From NCBI RefSeq assembly GCF_000012985.1, contig NC_007645.1, positions 3,688,501-3,752,500 of the forward strand: DNA of 64,000 bases, read 5' to 3'. Below the pieces are notes generated by a model. The model was not told the origin of the DNA, searched no databases, and saw only the letters and a program-made list of their open reading frames with translations. The translations under genes were made by a program, and so were the position numbers. This DNA comes from Hahella chejuensis KCTC 2396. Its GTDB lineage: Bacteria; Pseudomonadota; Gammaproteobacteria; Pseudomonadales; Oleiphilaceae. Positions 9,412-17,573 of the stretch are shown one piece after another; positions within the stretch are counted from its first letter, which is position 1, and each line of letters opens with the position of its first letter.

Positions 9412-9913
9412 CAGTAATGGCGAAGTCGTCAACCTGAGCGATTACAAAGGCAAGTACGTGGTGTTGGAGTGGACCAACCACGAATGCCCTTACGTCGGCA
9501 AACACTACGGCAGCGGCAACATGCAGGGCCTGCAAAGCAAATACCGGGCTGAGGATGTGGTCTGGCTGACTATCATTTCCTCCGCGCCGGGAACCCAGGG
9601 CTACGTGAAAGCCGATGAAGCCAACGCGCTCACCGCCAGCCGCAACGCTAAACCCACTCATGTGGTGTTGGACCCGGACGGCGCCGTCGGCAAGATGTAC
9701 GACGCCAAAACCACGCCGCATATGTACATCATCGACCCGGAAGGCGTACTGCGCTACGCCGGCGCCATCGACAGCATCCGCTCCGCCAACAAAGCGGACA
9801 TCGCCAAAGCGGTAAACTATCTCGACAAAGGCATGCAATCCCTGTTCGAAGGCATGCCCGTAGACCCAAAAGCCACCCCACCCTACGGCTGTACGGTGAA
9901 GTATGAGAGTTGA
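9299..9913 (+). CDS. Periplasmic thioredoxin-family protein (peroxiredoxin-like)
   Basis: 204 residues from the ATG at 9299, preceded by GAGGAGATCC. Signal peptide about 1-21 (ending in TQAA), then an AhpC/TSA-type thioredoxin fold starting at APGFSAIDSNGEVVNLSDYKGKY. The region where redox enzymes carry CxxC reads TNHECPYVGKHYG, so only one cysteine is present, as in many RedB/peroxiredoxin-like relatives. The cis-Pro segment is TTPHMYIIDPEG. It follows the DsbD-type gene with overlap, so DsbD probably keeps it reduced. Confidence 0.85.
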   Translation: MKVRLLLQALSALTLAASVWTQAAPKIDVQAPGFSAIDSNGEVVNLSDYKGKYVVLEWTNHECPYVGKHYGSGNMQGLQSKYRAEDVVWLTIISSAPGTQGYVKADEANALTASRNAKPTHVVLDPDGAVGKMYDAKTTPHMYIIDPEGVLRYAGAIDSIRSANKADIAKAVNYLDKGMQSLFEGMPVDPKATPPYGCTVKYES

Positions 9914-9968
9914 AGGCGAGTGATGAGTGGGAGTGGAAGCTGAATGATGGTGGAAACTGAATAAGAGT

Positions 9969-10000
9969 GGAAAAGGCTGAGAAATCGGCCTTTTCATTCT
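9969..10000 (+). terminator. Rho-independent terminator after the DsbD/thioredoxin pair
   Basis: GAAAAGGC pairs with GCCTTTTC around a ten-base loop and is followed by the T-rich run ATTCTTTCTTCT. It lies about 57 bases past the thioredoxin-like stop. Confidence 0.75.
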
Positions 10001-10180
10001 TTCTTCTAACTATAGTTTCTTTCAATCCAAATAGGCATAGATAAATATCATACTTTTTATTAATTCAACTCTCTTCAAAACCGCTATTTCTGATTAAAAT
10101 TCGGCAGCTCACTTAACATATTTCACACACTACAAGGCGTTGCCAAACTAAAAACACATGAGACGAAAGGAGGCCAAACT

Positions 10181-10507
10181 TCAATAAACATCCTCCTCAC
10201 AAAACGAATACTTCTCTGGATCACCCCTTACATATTCAAAATTTCTTATAAAGTCAAGCAACTCCTGCTTGTCCATAGTTTTTGTATATGTGGCAGACGT
10301 CATAATTTCAACGCTGTATCTCTTCCCTGTCAGGGTCAACGTTGTTCTGCTTGTGTCTTCTTCCACATAAATAAATATGAAATCCTTTCCCTCAGACCTT
10401 AAATCGTCCATAAGGCAATAGATTTCATCTAAACCTTCAGTTAAAGGGGAGTTTCGTGACGACCTATATTTCTTGGCCGACTCAATGGAGTAGTAAACGC
10501 AGTACAT
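10181..10507 (-). CDS. Hypothetical protein in toxin/immunity-like cluster
   Basis: 108 residues, AT-rich coding, no recognised domain. Its ATG overlaps the stop of the upstream 235-residue gene (TAATG), so the two are translationally coupled. Predicted mixed alpha/beta, soluble, with no signal peptide. It is the last gene of the minus-strand cluster that starts with a toxin-like protein at 14315, so an immunity or accessory role is possible, but this rests on position only. Confidence 0.6.
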   Translation of the reverse strand: MYCVYYSIESAKKYRSSRNSPLTEGLDEIYCLMDDLRSEGKDFIFIYVEEDTSRTTLTLTGKRYSVEIMTSATYTKTMDKQELLDFIRNFEYVRGDPEKYSFCEEDVY

Positions 10508-11214
10508 TAGTATACACTCCCCCAGGTATATTCACCTTTCCCTTCAAAGGTTATGACCAGCGCCCCGTAATCAACCTTAAAGCGTTCAATATTAGTGACT
10601 TCAACAGAGCCATCTTTTTCAACAAGCTCCGCCAGAACGGTCACTTTCTCTCGAATTTCAGGCCAGTCAACCGTCGGGTTAAAGTTATTCTCAACCACTT
10701 CGTGAATATCAGGTTGAACGATTCTAATAACGTCAGCATCATTAATATTGGCGTCGATTCTATCTGACAGAAAAACACCGTCCTTTACGTCAACAAGATA
10801 GCCGCTTATCCATGTTTTTCCTCCTTTTTCAACCATTAACCGACATATCGCCTCTGACGCATCAGTTTCCAGATCTCTCTCGCGACCATCAAAGTAGAGA
10901 TCATAGCTAATCCATTTTGTTTTCAGCGTCATGTGTTTTATGTCAGATAACGTCGCGTTCCCATCACATATCAGAAGGGTTCCGCTGACTTCACAAAAAT
11001 CGACATACTCCCATTCGCCGCCGGTTCTGGGCTCAATGTGCACTGACAAAGTTTCATAAAAATTAGTATCTTTTATTACAATTCTATTAGCATTTAAAAA
11101 ATCATCAGAATCACATATAAACATTGATTTTTCATTGGCAAAAATGATCCCCATTACTCTTAATGGCCGCCCCACACAACCGTCAATTCCGTTAAATCCA
11201 CCGATTAGTTTCAC
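10507..11214 (-). CDS. Hypothetical protein, putative immunity protein (paralogue of the 207-residue neighbour)
   Basis: 235 residues, soluble and acidic. The C-terminal third aligns by eye with the 207-residue protein at 11449-12072: VTVLAELVEKDGSVEVTNI here against VTLIADVESEEHDGVRNVT there. Both also share a short 'xLVDxxD/E' strand earlier. Two diverged paralogues in tandem downstream of a large toxin-like gene is a common immunity-gene pattern. No named family recognised. Confidence 0.65.
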   Translation of the reverse strand: MKLIGGFNGIDGCVGRPLRVMGIIFANEKSMFICDSDDFLNANRIVIKDTNFYETLSVHIEPRTGGEWEYVDFCEVSGTLLICDGNATLSDIKHMTLKTKWISYDLYFDGRERDLETDASEAICRLMVEKGGKTWISGYLVDVKDGVFLSDRIDANINDADVIRIVQPDIHEVVENNFNPTVDWPEIREKVTVLAELVEKDGSVEVTNIERFKVDYGALVITFEGKGEYTWGSVY

Positions 11215-11244
11215 GATATAATTACAATAAAAAAGTTAACTCAA

Positions 11245-11439
11245 TCACACATCCAGTTCTTTCAGAGCTTCATTCAATTCGCCACATGGAATTTCGATAA
11301 ATCTAGAATCAACTCCAGCTGTGAGTTTATAGTTTCTTCCCATTTCTAAATTTAGTCTATTACCTACGCTCTCTGACAAGTCACCCTTATTATCGCCTGA
11401 TACATGTAAAGAAAAAATATTATCATCCAAGTGAACCAA
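11245..11439 (-). CDS. Small hypothetical ORF in frame behind an upstream stop
   Basis: 64 residues from a TTG. The frame is the same as that of the upstream 207-residue gene, separated only by its TAA (11449-11451) and three codons, and no ATG is available. It may be a separate small gene, or a C-terminal piece detached by a nonsense mutation. AT content matches its neighbours. No recognised domain. Confidence 0.4.
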   Translation of the reverse strand: MVHLDDNIFSLHVSGDNKGDLSESVGNRLNLEMGRNYKLTAGVDSRFIEIPCGELNEALKELDV

Positions 11440-11448
11440 TACTTCGCA

Positions 11449-12072
11449 TTATGCATGAATAGCTTGTTCATTCCATTCAAACACTGCATTTCCCACAACA
11501 GCTTTGGCTTTGTGAATATCCGTGACGTTGCGTACGCCATCATGTTCTTCTGACTCTACATCAGCAATGAGAGTCACTGTCTTGTCAAAAAAGTCGTGAC
11601 ACTCAAGGAAGTCAACCAAAAAGCCATAAGGTTTCTCATCAAAACTTACTTTGCTTCCATCTACTGTGCGAAAGCTCAAGACTATCCCATCTAGGCTTAT
11701 ATCACCGCAAATCACTTTATCGAACTCAAAGTTACTCAAAACTGATTCAAGCGAGTGAGGATTATCAGGCGGACATATAAATACAGAGGCTCCCGTTCTC
11801 ACATAAAATTTAATATAGCCAATTTCGTCTATGTATAAATCGTTCCTGTCCTCTGCAATCTTACCGTGCAATTTAACATCATAGTTAAGGAGAGATCTTC
11901 CACCGACTAAAACAGACAAGAACTCGAAAAAAGTATCTTCAAAACTCTCGACATTAAGTTTTACAGTGTTATCCAGACTAAATGGCGGCCCTGAAAAACA
12001 CCCTTTGACGGTTTGAAACGTGTCAATGTAACGGAGTTTATTAGTTTTAATTTCTGAAGCTAATACTGTCAT
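11449..12072 (-). CDS. Hypothetical protein, putative immunity protein
   Basis: 207 residues, soluble, beta-rich, no signal peptide. Its C-terminal segment resembles that of the 235-residue protein downstream, so the two are probably diverged paralogues. The ATG lies six bases after the stop of a broken gene fragment (12079-12225). Function unknown; immunity is inferred from position behind the toxin-like gene. Confidence 0.65.
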   Translation of the reverse strand: MTVLASEIKTNKLRYIDTFQTVKGCFSGPPFSLDNTVKLNVESFEDTFFEFLSVLVGGRSLLNYDVKLHGKIAEDRNDLYIDEIGYIKFYVRTGASVFICPPDNPHSLESVLSNFEFDKVICGDISLDGIVLSFRTVDGSKVSFDEKPYGFLVDFLECHDFFDKTVTLIADVESEEHDGVRNVTDIHKAKAVVGNAVFEWNEQAIHA

Positions 12073-12078
12073 TCTACT

Positions 12079-12225
12079 TTATCCGATTATATCGTCATGA
12101 CCATGCTCATCACCTCCTACAAAAGCCATAAAGCCCTCGTATGGCTCGACTTCAAACTCTTCACCCACTTCCACCTGTCCATTTTTGGGTTGACCAGTTC
12201 ATAGAGTTCAAATAAAAGGTGTATT
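12079..12225 (-). pseudogene. Frame-broken gene remnant between toxin-cluster genes
   Basis: Read on the minus strand, one frame gives HLLFELYELVNPK. Adding a single A in the A5 run near 12182-12186 joins it to NGQVEVGEEFEVEPYEGF and on to a Gly/Asp/His-rich end followed by TAA at 12079. The joined product of about 48 residues looks like the C-terminus of a real protein, with no start codon of its own. I take it as the leftover tail of a displaced toxin or immunity gene. Family not recognised. Confidence 0.45.
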
Positions 12226-12229
12226 CGTC

Positions 12230-12625
12230 TTATTTTTCATTAATGCATATGGTTAGAGAATTATTGCCATCCGCATCTCTAATGATCGTTATCCAACCAG
12301 CCTTCTCCCACTCGTGAATCAGTTTTTGATACAAGGGAGCCAAGCTTGAATGATCGACTTTTTTAAGCTCCGCCCCACTGGCTTTAATAAAGCTCTCAAC
12401 TTTAACGCTACCCTCTTTAACACTCAAAAATGGTTCAGCTGGGGCAAGGATGTAATTCTCAATCACGTCTCTGGAGAAAATATCAAAAATATTGTATTCC
12501 GTGACGTCAAACTGACTCAATTCAACGACTACCGCATCAGCCAACATCCATTCAGGCTGATAATACTCGACGCAGAATTTTTCTTTTTCTTTTAACCTTT
12601 CAATTGCTTTTTCAATACTCTTCAT
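12230..12625 (-). CDS. Hypothetical protein, putative cognate immunity protein of the toxin-like gene
   Basis: 131 residues from the ATG at 12625, one base after the TGA of the toxin-like gene, with AAGGGG upstream; a longer frame to 12661 overlaps the toxin. The N-terminus is a charged helix (IEKAIERLKEKEKFC). The rest is mixed alpha/beta and ends in a strand ITIIRDADGNNSLTICI. No named family. Immediate coupling to the toxin-like gene makes it the best candidate for its specific immunity protein; this is inference. Confidence 0.65.
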   Translation of the reverse strand: MKSIEKAIERLKEKEKFCVEYYQPEWMLADAVVVELSQFDVTEYNIFDIFSRDVIENYILAPAEPFLSVKEGSVKVESFIKASGAELKKVDHSSLAPLYQKLIHEWEKAGWITIIRDADGNNSLTICINEK

Positions 12626-12626
12626 T

Positions 12627-14315
12627 TCAATACCCCTTCTTTTTAGCAATGGCGTCTCCAATATCTACCGCCTGCCCGTGCAAACCATCAATTTCCAACT
12701 GCAAGTCACGATATAAAATACCATTTTTCGTTACTTTCTTATACAGCCCATATACTTCATGGAATTCATGAGAAAGAATACATGCTATACCTTGATCTGA
12801 CTTAAGCAAGCTTTTCTTAACACTAACAGTAATTGTTTTATTGCTAAATATATCATCCACACCCATTACCTTATCTGGGGAGACAGGAAACACTCCGCTT
12901 TCAATTAAATCCGCATCAGCTGCTGTTGCAAATCGCTTGCCTGGTTGATAATACGCCCACACATCATCAAAAACGCCGCCCTGTGCCACTATTGTATTAA
13001 CAGCTTCGTCTTCAAGAAAAGCGAATCTAGCAGTTAGCCCATCATGCGTAATAACTTCAATAACATTTGGATTTAGTTTTGATGGCCTTATATCATCGAC
13101 AACATCTTTAAATGCGCCAAACTCATCTGCTAAGAATACTGCGTCTTCTGGTGATTTAGCATTTTGATTCCACTTCCACAACGATTCATCCTGCTTCCGA
13201 GACGCTGCTGCGCCATAGACTGCCTTGGTGTTGCTACCCTCCTTATTCTCTCCCTTGAGGGCTGGCTTCAACCCCATTAACGCCGGATGCCCAACCACTG
13301 CAGTAATGGCCCCAGCATAGATCTCTTCCAACTCTCCCAGTCTGGGTGGAATTTCGGTGACAAATGAGCCGACGTCTTCCAGTGCTACGCGTTCGCTCAG
13401 TCCTTCCAGTGAGATGACTTCGATGCTGCGTCTGGCGGCGATGGGGTCTGAACTGGCGTTGATCAGGTCTTTACGGATGTTTCTGATCTTGTTATCGAAT
13501 GCTCTTACATCGTCAATGGGGCTTCCCCGTTCAATGACGCGTAGCCCTTCCAGCATCAGCTCCGCTCGCTCCTTCGGTATAGCATAGTACTTCCCGAAAG
13601 GGCCACCCCCGCCGGTTTCCAGCGAGTGGTAAAACTCATCCCCCAACTTTTCTTCCATTGCCAGAATAGCGGAGGCGTCTCCTTGTTTTTTGGCCTCCCA
13701 GAAATCTCTGTAGGCCTCCTCACGCTCATCTTCGGTCAGACTGGTCGCCTCATCAGGTTCTGCTTGAGCGATCTCAGGCGTTTCAGACCTTTTGAATGGC
13801 GGGGGGAGATAATTACGGCGTTCAGCAGGAACACTTTCCCACCACAAATTACCGTTCAATGAGGGAATGTCTTTTAGTAGTCCGTTTAATACTGGCGGCG
13901 GAGGTGGCTCTGGGTTCGCCCGAGCGATCAGTCGCTCAGCCAATACAGGATCTGAGTTAGTAGGAAAGACGCCTTCGTCTTCCTGCCTTGCAATCGGACT
14001 AAATGGCTTTTTACCGTCTTTAAACACCAGAAGAATGTCGCCGCGCTCAACCAGCCTGACGAAATCTTCCTTCCATTTCCGAAAGTACGGCGTCCCTCTC
14101 CCGGGAAAGGCGCCGAAAGCAGAGCGAAAATTAGACCCCGAGAGGTTACCGACGATTTCGCTGACCTTCATATCGTGGTTTAAACAGCGTTCAGCGTAGC
14201 TGGCGGCGAAGAATGGAGACTCAACAAAAGACAAGTCAACAATGGTTAAATCTGTCCAATGTTTGAACTCGTACTGACGAGTGGAATACATGAAACGACA
14301 TCCCTGATTAAGCAA
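12627..14315 (-). CDS. Large multi-domain protein, putative polymorphic toxin
   Basis: 562 residues, no signal peptide or membrane helix. The N-terminal 120 or so residues form a compact domain (MYSTRQYEFKHWTDLTIVDL onward), then a proline-rich linker (PEPPPPPVLNG) and a charged middle region. The C-terminal 130 residues hold an ILSHEFHEVYGLYKK segment and a later DGLHGQAVDIGDA. Clustered His/Glu suggest a metal or nuclease centre, but it is not a standard HExxH. Linker plus small C-terminal domain plus a string of small downstream genes is the layout of polymorphic toxins delivered by contact-dependent or type VI systems. Domains not matched to a named family. Confidence 0.6.
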   Translation of the reverse strand: MLNQGCRFMYSTRQYEFKHWTDLTIVDLSFVESPFFAASYAERCLNHDMKVSEIVGNLSGSNFRSAFGAFPGRGTPYFRKWKEDFVRLVERGDILLVFKDGKKPFSPIARQEDEGVFPTNSDPVLAERLIARANPEPPPPPVLNGLLKDIPSLNGNLWWESVPAERRNYLPPPFKRSETPEIAQAEPDEATSLTEDEREEAYRDFWEAKKQGDASAILAMEEKLGDEFYHSLETGGGGPFGKYYAIPKERAELMLEGLRVIERGSPIDDVRAFDNKIRNIRKDLINASSDPIAARRSIEVISLEGLSERVALEDVGSFVTEIPPRLGELEEIYAGAITAVVGHPALMGLKPALKGENKEGSNTKAVYGAAASRKQDESLWKWNQNAKSPEDAVFLADEFGAFKDVVDDIRPSKLNPNVIEVITHDGLTARFAFLEDEAVNTIVAQGGVFDDVWAYYQPGKRFATAADADLIESGVFPVSPDKVMGVDDIFSNKTITVSVKKSLLKSDQGIACILSHEFHEVYGLYKKVTKNGILYRDLQLEIDGLHGQAVDIGDAIAKKKGY

Positions 14316-14699
14316 AATATCCAGTCATGGCGGCGATATAGCAGGACAACCGCGACAAGATACAATTAATTACAATGCAAGAATATTTTACTTTTTTGGG
14401 ACGTTACTCTGAATCGTCCGCTCCCTCTAGGACATTGGAACTACAAGTAGGATTGGCACGTGTGAACAAGGTGAACTCAGCTAATAGCACCGATCCCTCC
14501 TGTACTGAGAGCGACCTAACGAAGAAAACAATCGAATGATGTGGGGCAGGATGAAATCTGAAGATTGGAAGCAGCCGTCCACACACTGCTACAAGCATGG
14601 ACGGCGAACTTATTTAGACAGGTGGAAGCGGCTTAGTTCAAGCGATTTGAGCCCTGTTTCCACAACGACCTTTTAGACTTATTTATAAAATCGTTCTAA
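14316..14699. other. Intergenic region, nothing recognised
   Basis: A 64-codon minus-strand frame (14404-14598) has no ribosome site and implausible composition. No repeat or clear terminator seen. Confidence 0.5.
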
Positions 14700-15182
14700 T
14701 CAATCCATCACGATCAATGACATGTCGTCAATACTGACGCTCTCCCCTGCGCCGTAGCCGATCAGCTGCGCCTGCACGCGCACCCGGTACCAGCCTACGG
14801 TGGAGGCGTAGTAGGTTCCGTGGGTTTCATTGCTGGACCAGTTGCCGAGGACGCCATTGCCTTTGCCGGTGCAGAAGGCGTTATCGCTGTTGGAAGGCGC
14901 AATGACAGTCACTACGCCGCTGGGGCTGGTGACTTCGATATTGATGTCGTACCAGGTCGAATTATCGTTGGATTGCACGGCGCATTCGCCGTTGAAGAAG
15001 ATCGCCCGCGTGCCGGTAGTGCTGGCGTAGAACGACAGGTTAACCGGCAGATAGTGCGCTGCGCCGTTGGCGGTGACAACATGACTCAGATAGGTGGTGG
15101 AGCCTTCCACATCCGCATAACTGGCGGACGATGCAACGCTGATCGCCGCGCCCATGACGAGAGAAATGAGTGTTGTTTTCAT
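14700..15182 (-). CDS. Secreted hypothetical beta-rich protein
   Basis: 160 residues with a clear Sec signal peptide (MKTTLISLVMGAAISVASSASYA, cut near residue 23-24). The mature part is rich in Ser/Thr/Asn and beta strands and has two cysteines (GECAVQ and NAFCTG) that could form one disulfide. The end reads SVSIDDMSLIVMD, typical of an extracellular beta-sandwich. No named family. Monocistronic, with a long leader upstream. Confidence 0.7.
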   Translation of the reverse strand: MKTTLISLVMGAAISVASSASYADVEGSTTYLSHVVTANGAAHYLPVNLSFYASTTGTRAIFFNGECAVQSNDNSTWYDINIEVTSPSGVVTVIAPSNSDNAFCTGKGNGVLGNWSSNETHGTYYASTVGWYRVRVQAQLIGYGAGESVSIDDMSLIVMD

Positions 15183-15487
15183 GGTGAACCCCTATATCCA
15201 TGGAGGTCGATATATATCGTCGAGGCGACTGAGCAGGTCATCATGGCCGTCTCGACGAGTTCCATCTCACTGAGCTGACCGCCGCGCCGGCTAACGCTAC
15301 TTCCCTACCCGCGCGGCGTTGGTCTCATTCAGGATGTGTTATGAGTGTATGGAGGGGCGGTTTGGCGGGCAGTTAAATACTGGGAGGCGATTTTGTGACT
15401 TTTTATCTGTTTTTTTGGAGGAAAATTTTGCGCGTCATGGAACCGCTGTACTGACGCGCACAGAGAGTGAATCGTAACACAGCCAGG
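15183..15487. other. Intergenic region between secreted protein and four-gene operon
   Basis: This holds the promoter side of the secreted-protein gene and the 3' side of the operon. A 93-codon plus-strand frame inside it is antisense to the operon and is rejected. Confidence 0.4.
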
Positions 15488-15832
15488 TTACACCACCGCC
15501 GCCAGCACGCCGCCAAAGGCATTCCTCAGCACTTTCATGATCGCGTTCAATGCCTTTTGCACCGTTATCAACGTAAGTTGGGTGATAGCGACCAGCACGG
15601 CTTCACAGGAGGTTCTTTGCATTTTGACCAGTATCTTCGCGGTCTTCGGCGAATAGCCCTGGTTCTTGTCCGCCTGATACAGCGCCACGTTCTGCGCCAC
15701 ATCCGCCAATTGCACGGACATCTTCCTGAATTCAGCGGGGGCGTATGATTTCACCGCCAGCCAGCCTTCTTTGAAGGAGGCTTCCGCCGCCTGGATAATT
15801 TTTTCATAGATATCATTCGCGTCTATTTCCAT
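15488..15832 (-). CDS. Small helical hypothetical protein
   Basis: 114 residues from the ATG at 15832, preceded by GAAAAGGAGACAGCC. Acidic helical N-terminus and a hydrophobic C-terminal helix (VLVAITQLTLITVQKAL onward). It is the last of four genes with near-identical strong ribosome sites (the next one upstream has GAAAAGGAGACCACC), so they are probably expressed together. Family not recognised; it could sit at or in the membrane through its C-terminus. Confidence 0.65.
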   Translation of the reverse strand: MEIDANDIYEKIIQAAEASFKEGWLAVKSYAPAEFRKMSVQLADVAQNVALYQADKNQGYSPKTAKILVKMQRTSCEAVLVAITQLTLITVQKALNAIMKVLRNAFGGVLAAVV

Positions 15833-15872
15833 GGCTGTCTCCTTTTCTTTCAAGGGTTAGTTCTTCTCAGGA

Positions 15873-16433
15873 TTAGTTCTTCTTCGCGTTTTCGACGACG
15901 GATACGGCGTTAATGGACTGGTTGGCGATAGCCAGCGCAGTCTTGGATGTCGCCGGTCTTAGGCAGGAAAGGTTTTTGGGACCGCATTTATCGCCGTCAC
16001 GATGAATTTCTTCAATGAACTGCAGTTGGTCTTTCACCAGCGACAACAGCTTCTCATTACAGCCATCCGCATTGCCGTTCGCTTCCATGCCGCTCTGTGC
16101 GATTTCAGTAGGTATTTTGTCGCGCATCATGGTGGTCACCCGCTTGTAGAGCTTTTTCTCCAGTTTGCAGGCTTTGCCTTCCGACGCGGCGGAAGCGCGT
16201 GCGATCATGGCGTCCAGCTTGGATTCCAGCGCATTATAGGCTGGCCTGTTTTTCTCGTAGGTTCCCTCCGGCGTCCCCGCCAGATCCGCCATGTTCTTCA
16301 CGTGGGTATTCAATTGCTCGGAAAGCTCCATGCTTCCCCTGTCTATAACCTCATCATAATCACTGACCAGTGAAAGCCCTGAGCAAGCGCTTAAAGCCAG
16401 CGCTAAAACGAGGGTAGCCAATGCCTTGTTCAT
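15873..16433 (-). CDS. Predicted lipoprotein of unknown function
   Basis: 186 residues from the ATG at 16433. Signal peptide with lipobox LALSAC, so lipid-anchored at Cys17 and, with Ser at +2, probably sorted to the outer membrane. The mature part is helical with three further cysteine pairs' worth of Cys (GKACKLEKK, NADGCNEK, DKCGPKNLSCLR). The likely role is periplasmic, partnered by the SH3-like and membrane proteins of the same operon. Family not recognised. Confidence 0.72.
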   Translation of the reverse strand: MNKALATLVLALALSACSGLSLVSDYDEVIDRGSMELSEQLNTHVKNMADLAGTPEGTYEKNRPAYNALESKLDAMIARASAASEGKACKLEKKLYKRVTTMMRDKIPTEIAQSGMEANGNADGCNEKLLSLVKDQLQFIEEIHRDGDKCGPKNLSCLRPATSKTALAIANQSINAVSVVENAKKN

Positions 16434-16479
16434 GGTGGTCTCCTTTTCTCCGGGTCTTTTTGCAGGATTTGCGCGTGTG

Positions 16480-16797
16480 TTATGCCGGTTGCAGTTTGGC
16501 GTTGAAACGTTCACAGACGGCTTCGTTCATAAACAGACCGTGCTCGATGATCACGCCGATGGTGATCAGGTAGGCGGACAAATTCTCCGCGTCGGTGATG
16601 GCCTGCCCCAACGTCACGATCAATGGCGCGATCACCATGACGCTCAGAGGAATCGCCACTAGAAACTGATGTTTCATAACCAGACTTTGCGGGGAGGGAA
16701 AAACGGTTATGCGGATATAGACGCCGAGAAAGTAGGCGGCGAAAGGAATCACGCCCAGCAAGACCATCTGGGTGATAAAAGGCGTAAACTCGTTCAT
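16480..16797 (-). CDS. Small inner-membrane protein
   Basis: 105 residues with three hydrophobic helices (about 8-29, 45-65 and 72-92). The ATG has GGAGGAACGACA upstream and lies just past the end of the SH3-like gene, whose stop it overlaps by 4 bases. No named family. Part of the four-gene operon. Confidence 0.7.
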   Translation of the reverse strand: MNEFTPFITQMVLLGVIPFAAYFLGVYIRITVFPSPQSLVMKHQFLVAIPLSVMVIAPLIVTLGQAITDAENLSAYLITIGVIIEHGLFMNEAVCERFNAKLQPA

Positions 16798-17138
16798 TGT
16801 CGTTCCTCCATCAGGATGGACTCGCCGCCGTCCTTACCGATGTAAACCCAGCCGCTCTTGTCGTTCGCAGCCCCGGGTTCGGCCTGCTCAACGTTGATCC
16901 AATACTGAGTCCCCGTCAGGGTGTTGATCTTTTTGACTTCTTTCACGACGACGCTGTCGTCTTTCGCCACGGAGCCTTTTTTGTCTCCGAGAATGTAGAG
17001 AAAGGTGCTGGGCGGCGAATCACGAACATTGGCGGGCGCGGACAATGAATAAGCGCGGTTAGCCTCCACTTTGGAAGGCTCCGTCGACCACACGACGGTT
17101 GAGATGATCAGCGCTGATAACAGACCTGTTTGTCGCAT
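16794..17138 (-). CDS. Periplasmic SH3-like domain protein
   Basis: 114 residues. An N-terminal hydrophobic signal (LLSALIISTVVWS) precedes one bacterial SH3-type domain: ANVRDSPPSTFLYILGDKKG, then a WINVEQ strand and SGWVYIG at the end. Such domains usually bind peptidoglycan or partner proteins. First gene of the operon that continues with the membrane protein, the lipoprotein and the small helical protein. Confidence 0.72.
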   Translation of the reverse strand: MRQTGLLSALIISTVVWSTEPSKVEANRAYSLSAPANVRDSPPSTFLYILGDKKGSVAKDDSVVVKEVKKINTLTGTQYWINVEQAEPGAANDKSGWVYIGKDGGESILMEERQ

Positions 17139-17573
17139 AGCTCCTTCCCTCCTGGTCCGATGTTTTAGGCAAGCGGCGAAAGCTCAGGGAATTCTATGTA
17201 CAACTTTTATATTGTTTTCTTTGCGGCCAGTTTATGACGCATAAAACCAACCTGTCATCCGGGACATTAGGGCTAAACTAACGCTTAGATCGGTTTTTAT
17301 TAATATGGCAATGATATTGACATGTTTTTATCTGGCGCATGGATGCGCCTGCGCGGCGGAGAGCCGCGGGAGACAGGGCCTGACATGGGCAGGCCCTGTC
17401 GTTGCAGACAAATAGAAGGTTGAAGACAAATAGAAGGAAGCTATTTGTCTGCCTGATTAATAGTTGCAGCTTGCGTCTATCGCGAGCAAGTGGGGGGAAA
17501 TCTTCGGGGACGCGTTTTGCAGAGGGCTAATTCAGGGAATGAGCGGCGCGGGTTAGGCCGCTCATTTCTTCCA
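17139..17573. other. Intergenic region carrying a multi-hairpin element
   Basis: The right part is the promoter region of the SH3-like operon. The rest is dominated by the dispersed element at 17343-17463 described separately. No gene seen. Confidence 0.6.
17343..17463 (+). repeat. Dispersed multi-hairpin element, copy 1 (fullest copy)
   Basis: Three hairpins in a row: CGCGGCGG with a paired CCGCGG; GACAGGGCCTG with a perfect 11-base partner CAGGCCCTGTC around a seven-base loop; and CAGACAAATAG with CTATTTGTCTG. It ends in CCTGATTAATAG. The AGACAAATAGAAGG unit is partly duplicated. Further copies at 38126-38263 and 48390-48445, with a variant at 22146-22198, all between genes. Confidence 0.75.

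Noticed and set aside
12627-14315. HExxH zinc protease call for the toxin C-terminus
   Set aside because: The segment reads HEFHE, not HExxH, so a zincin label would be overcalling.
14404-14598. 64-codon minus-strand frame
   Set aside because: No ribosome site, no neighbour coupling, unnatural residue composition.
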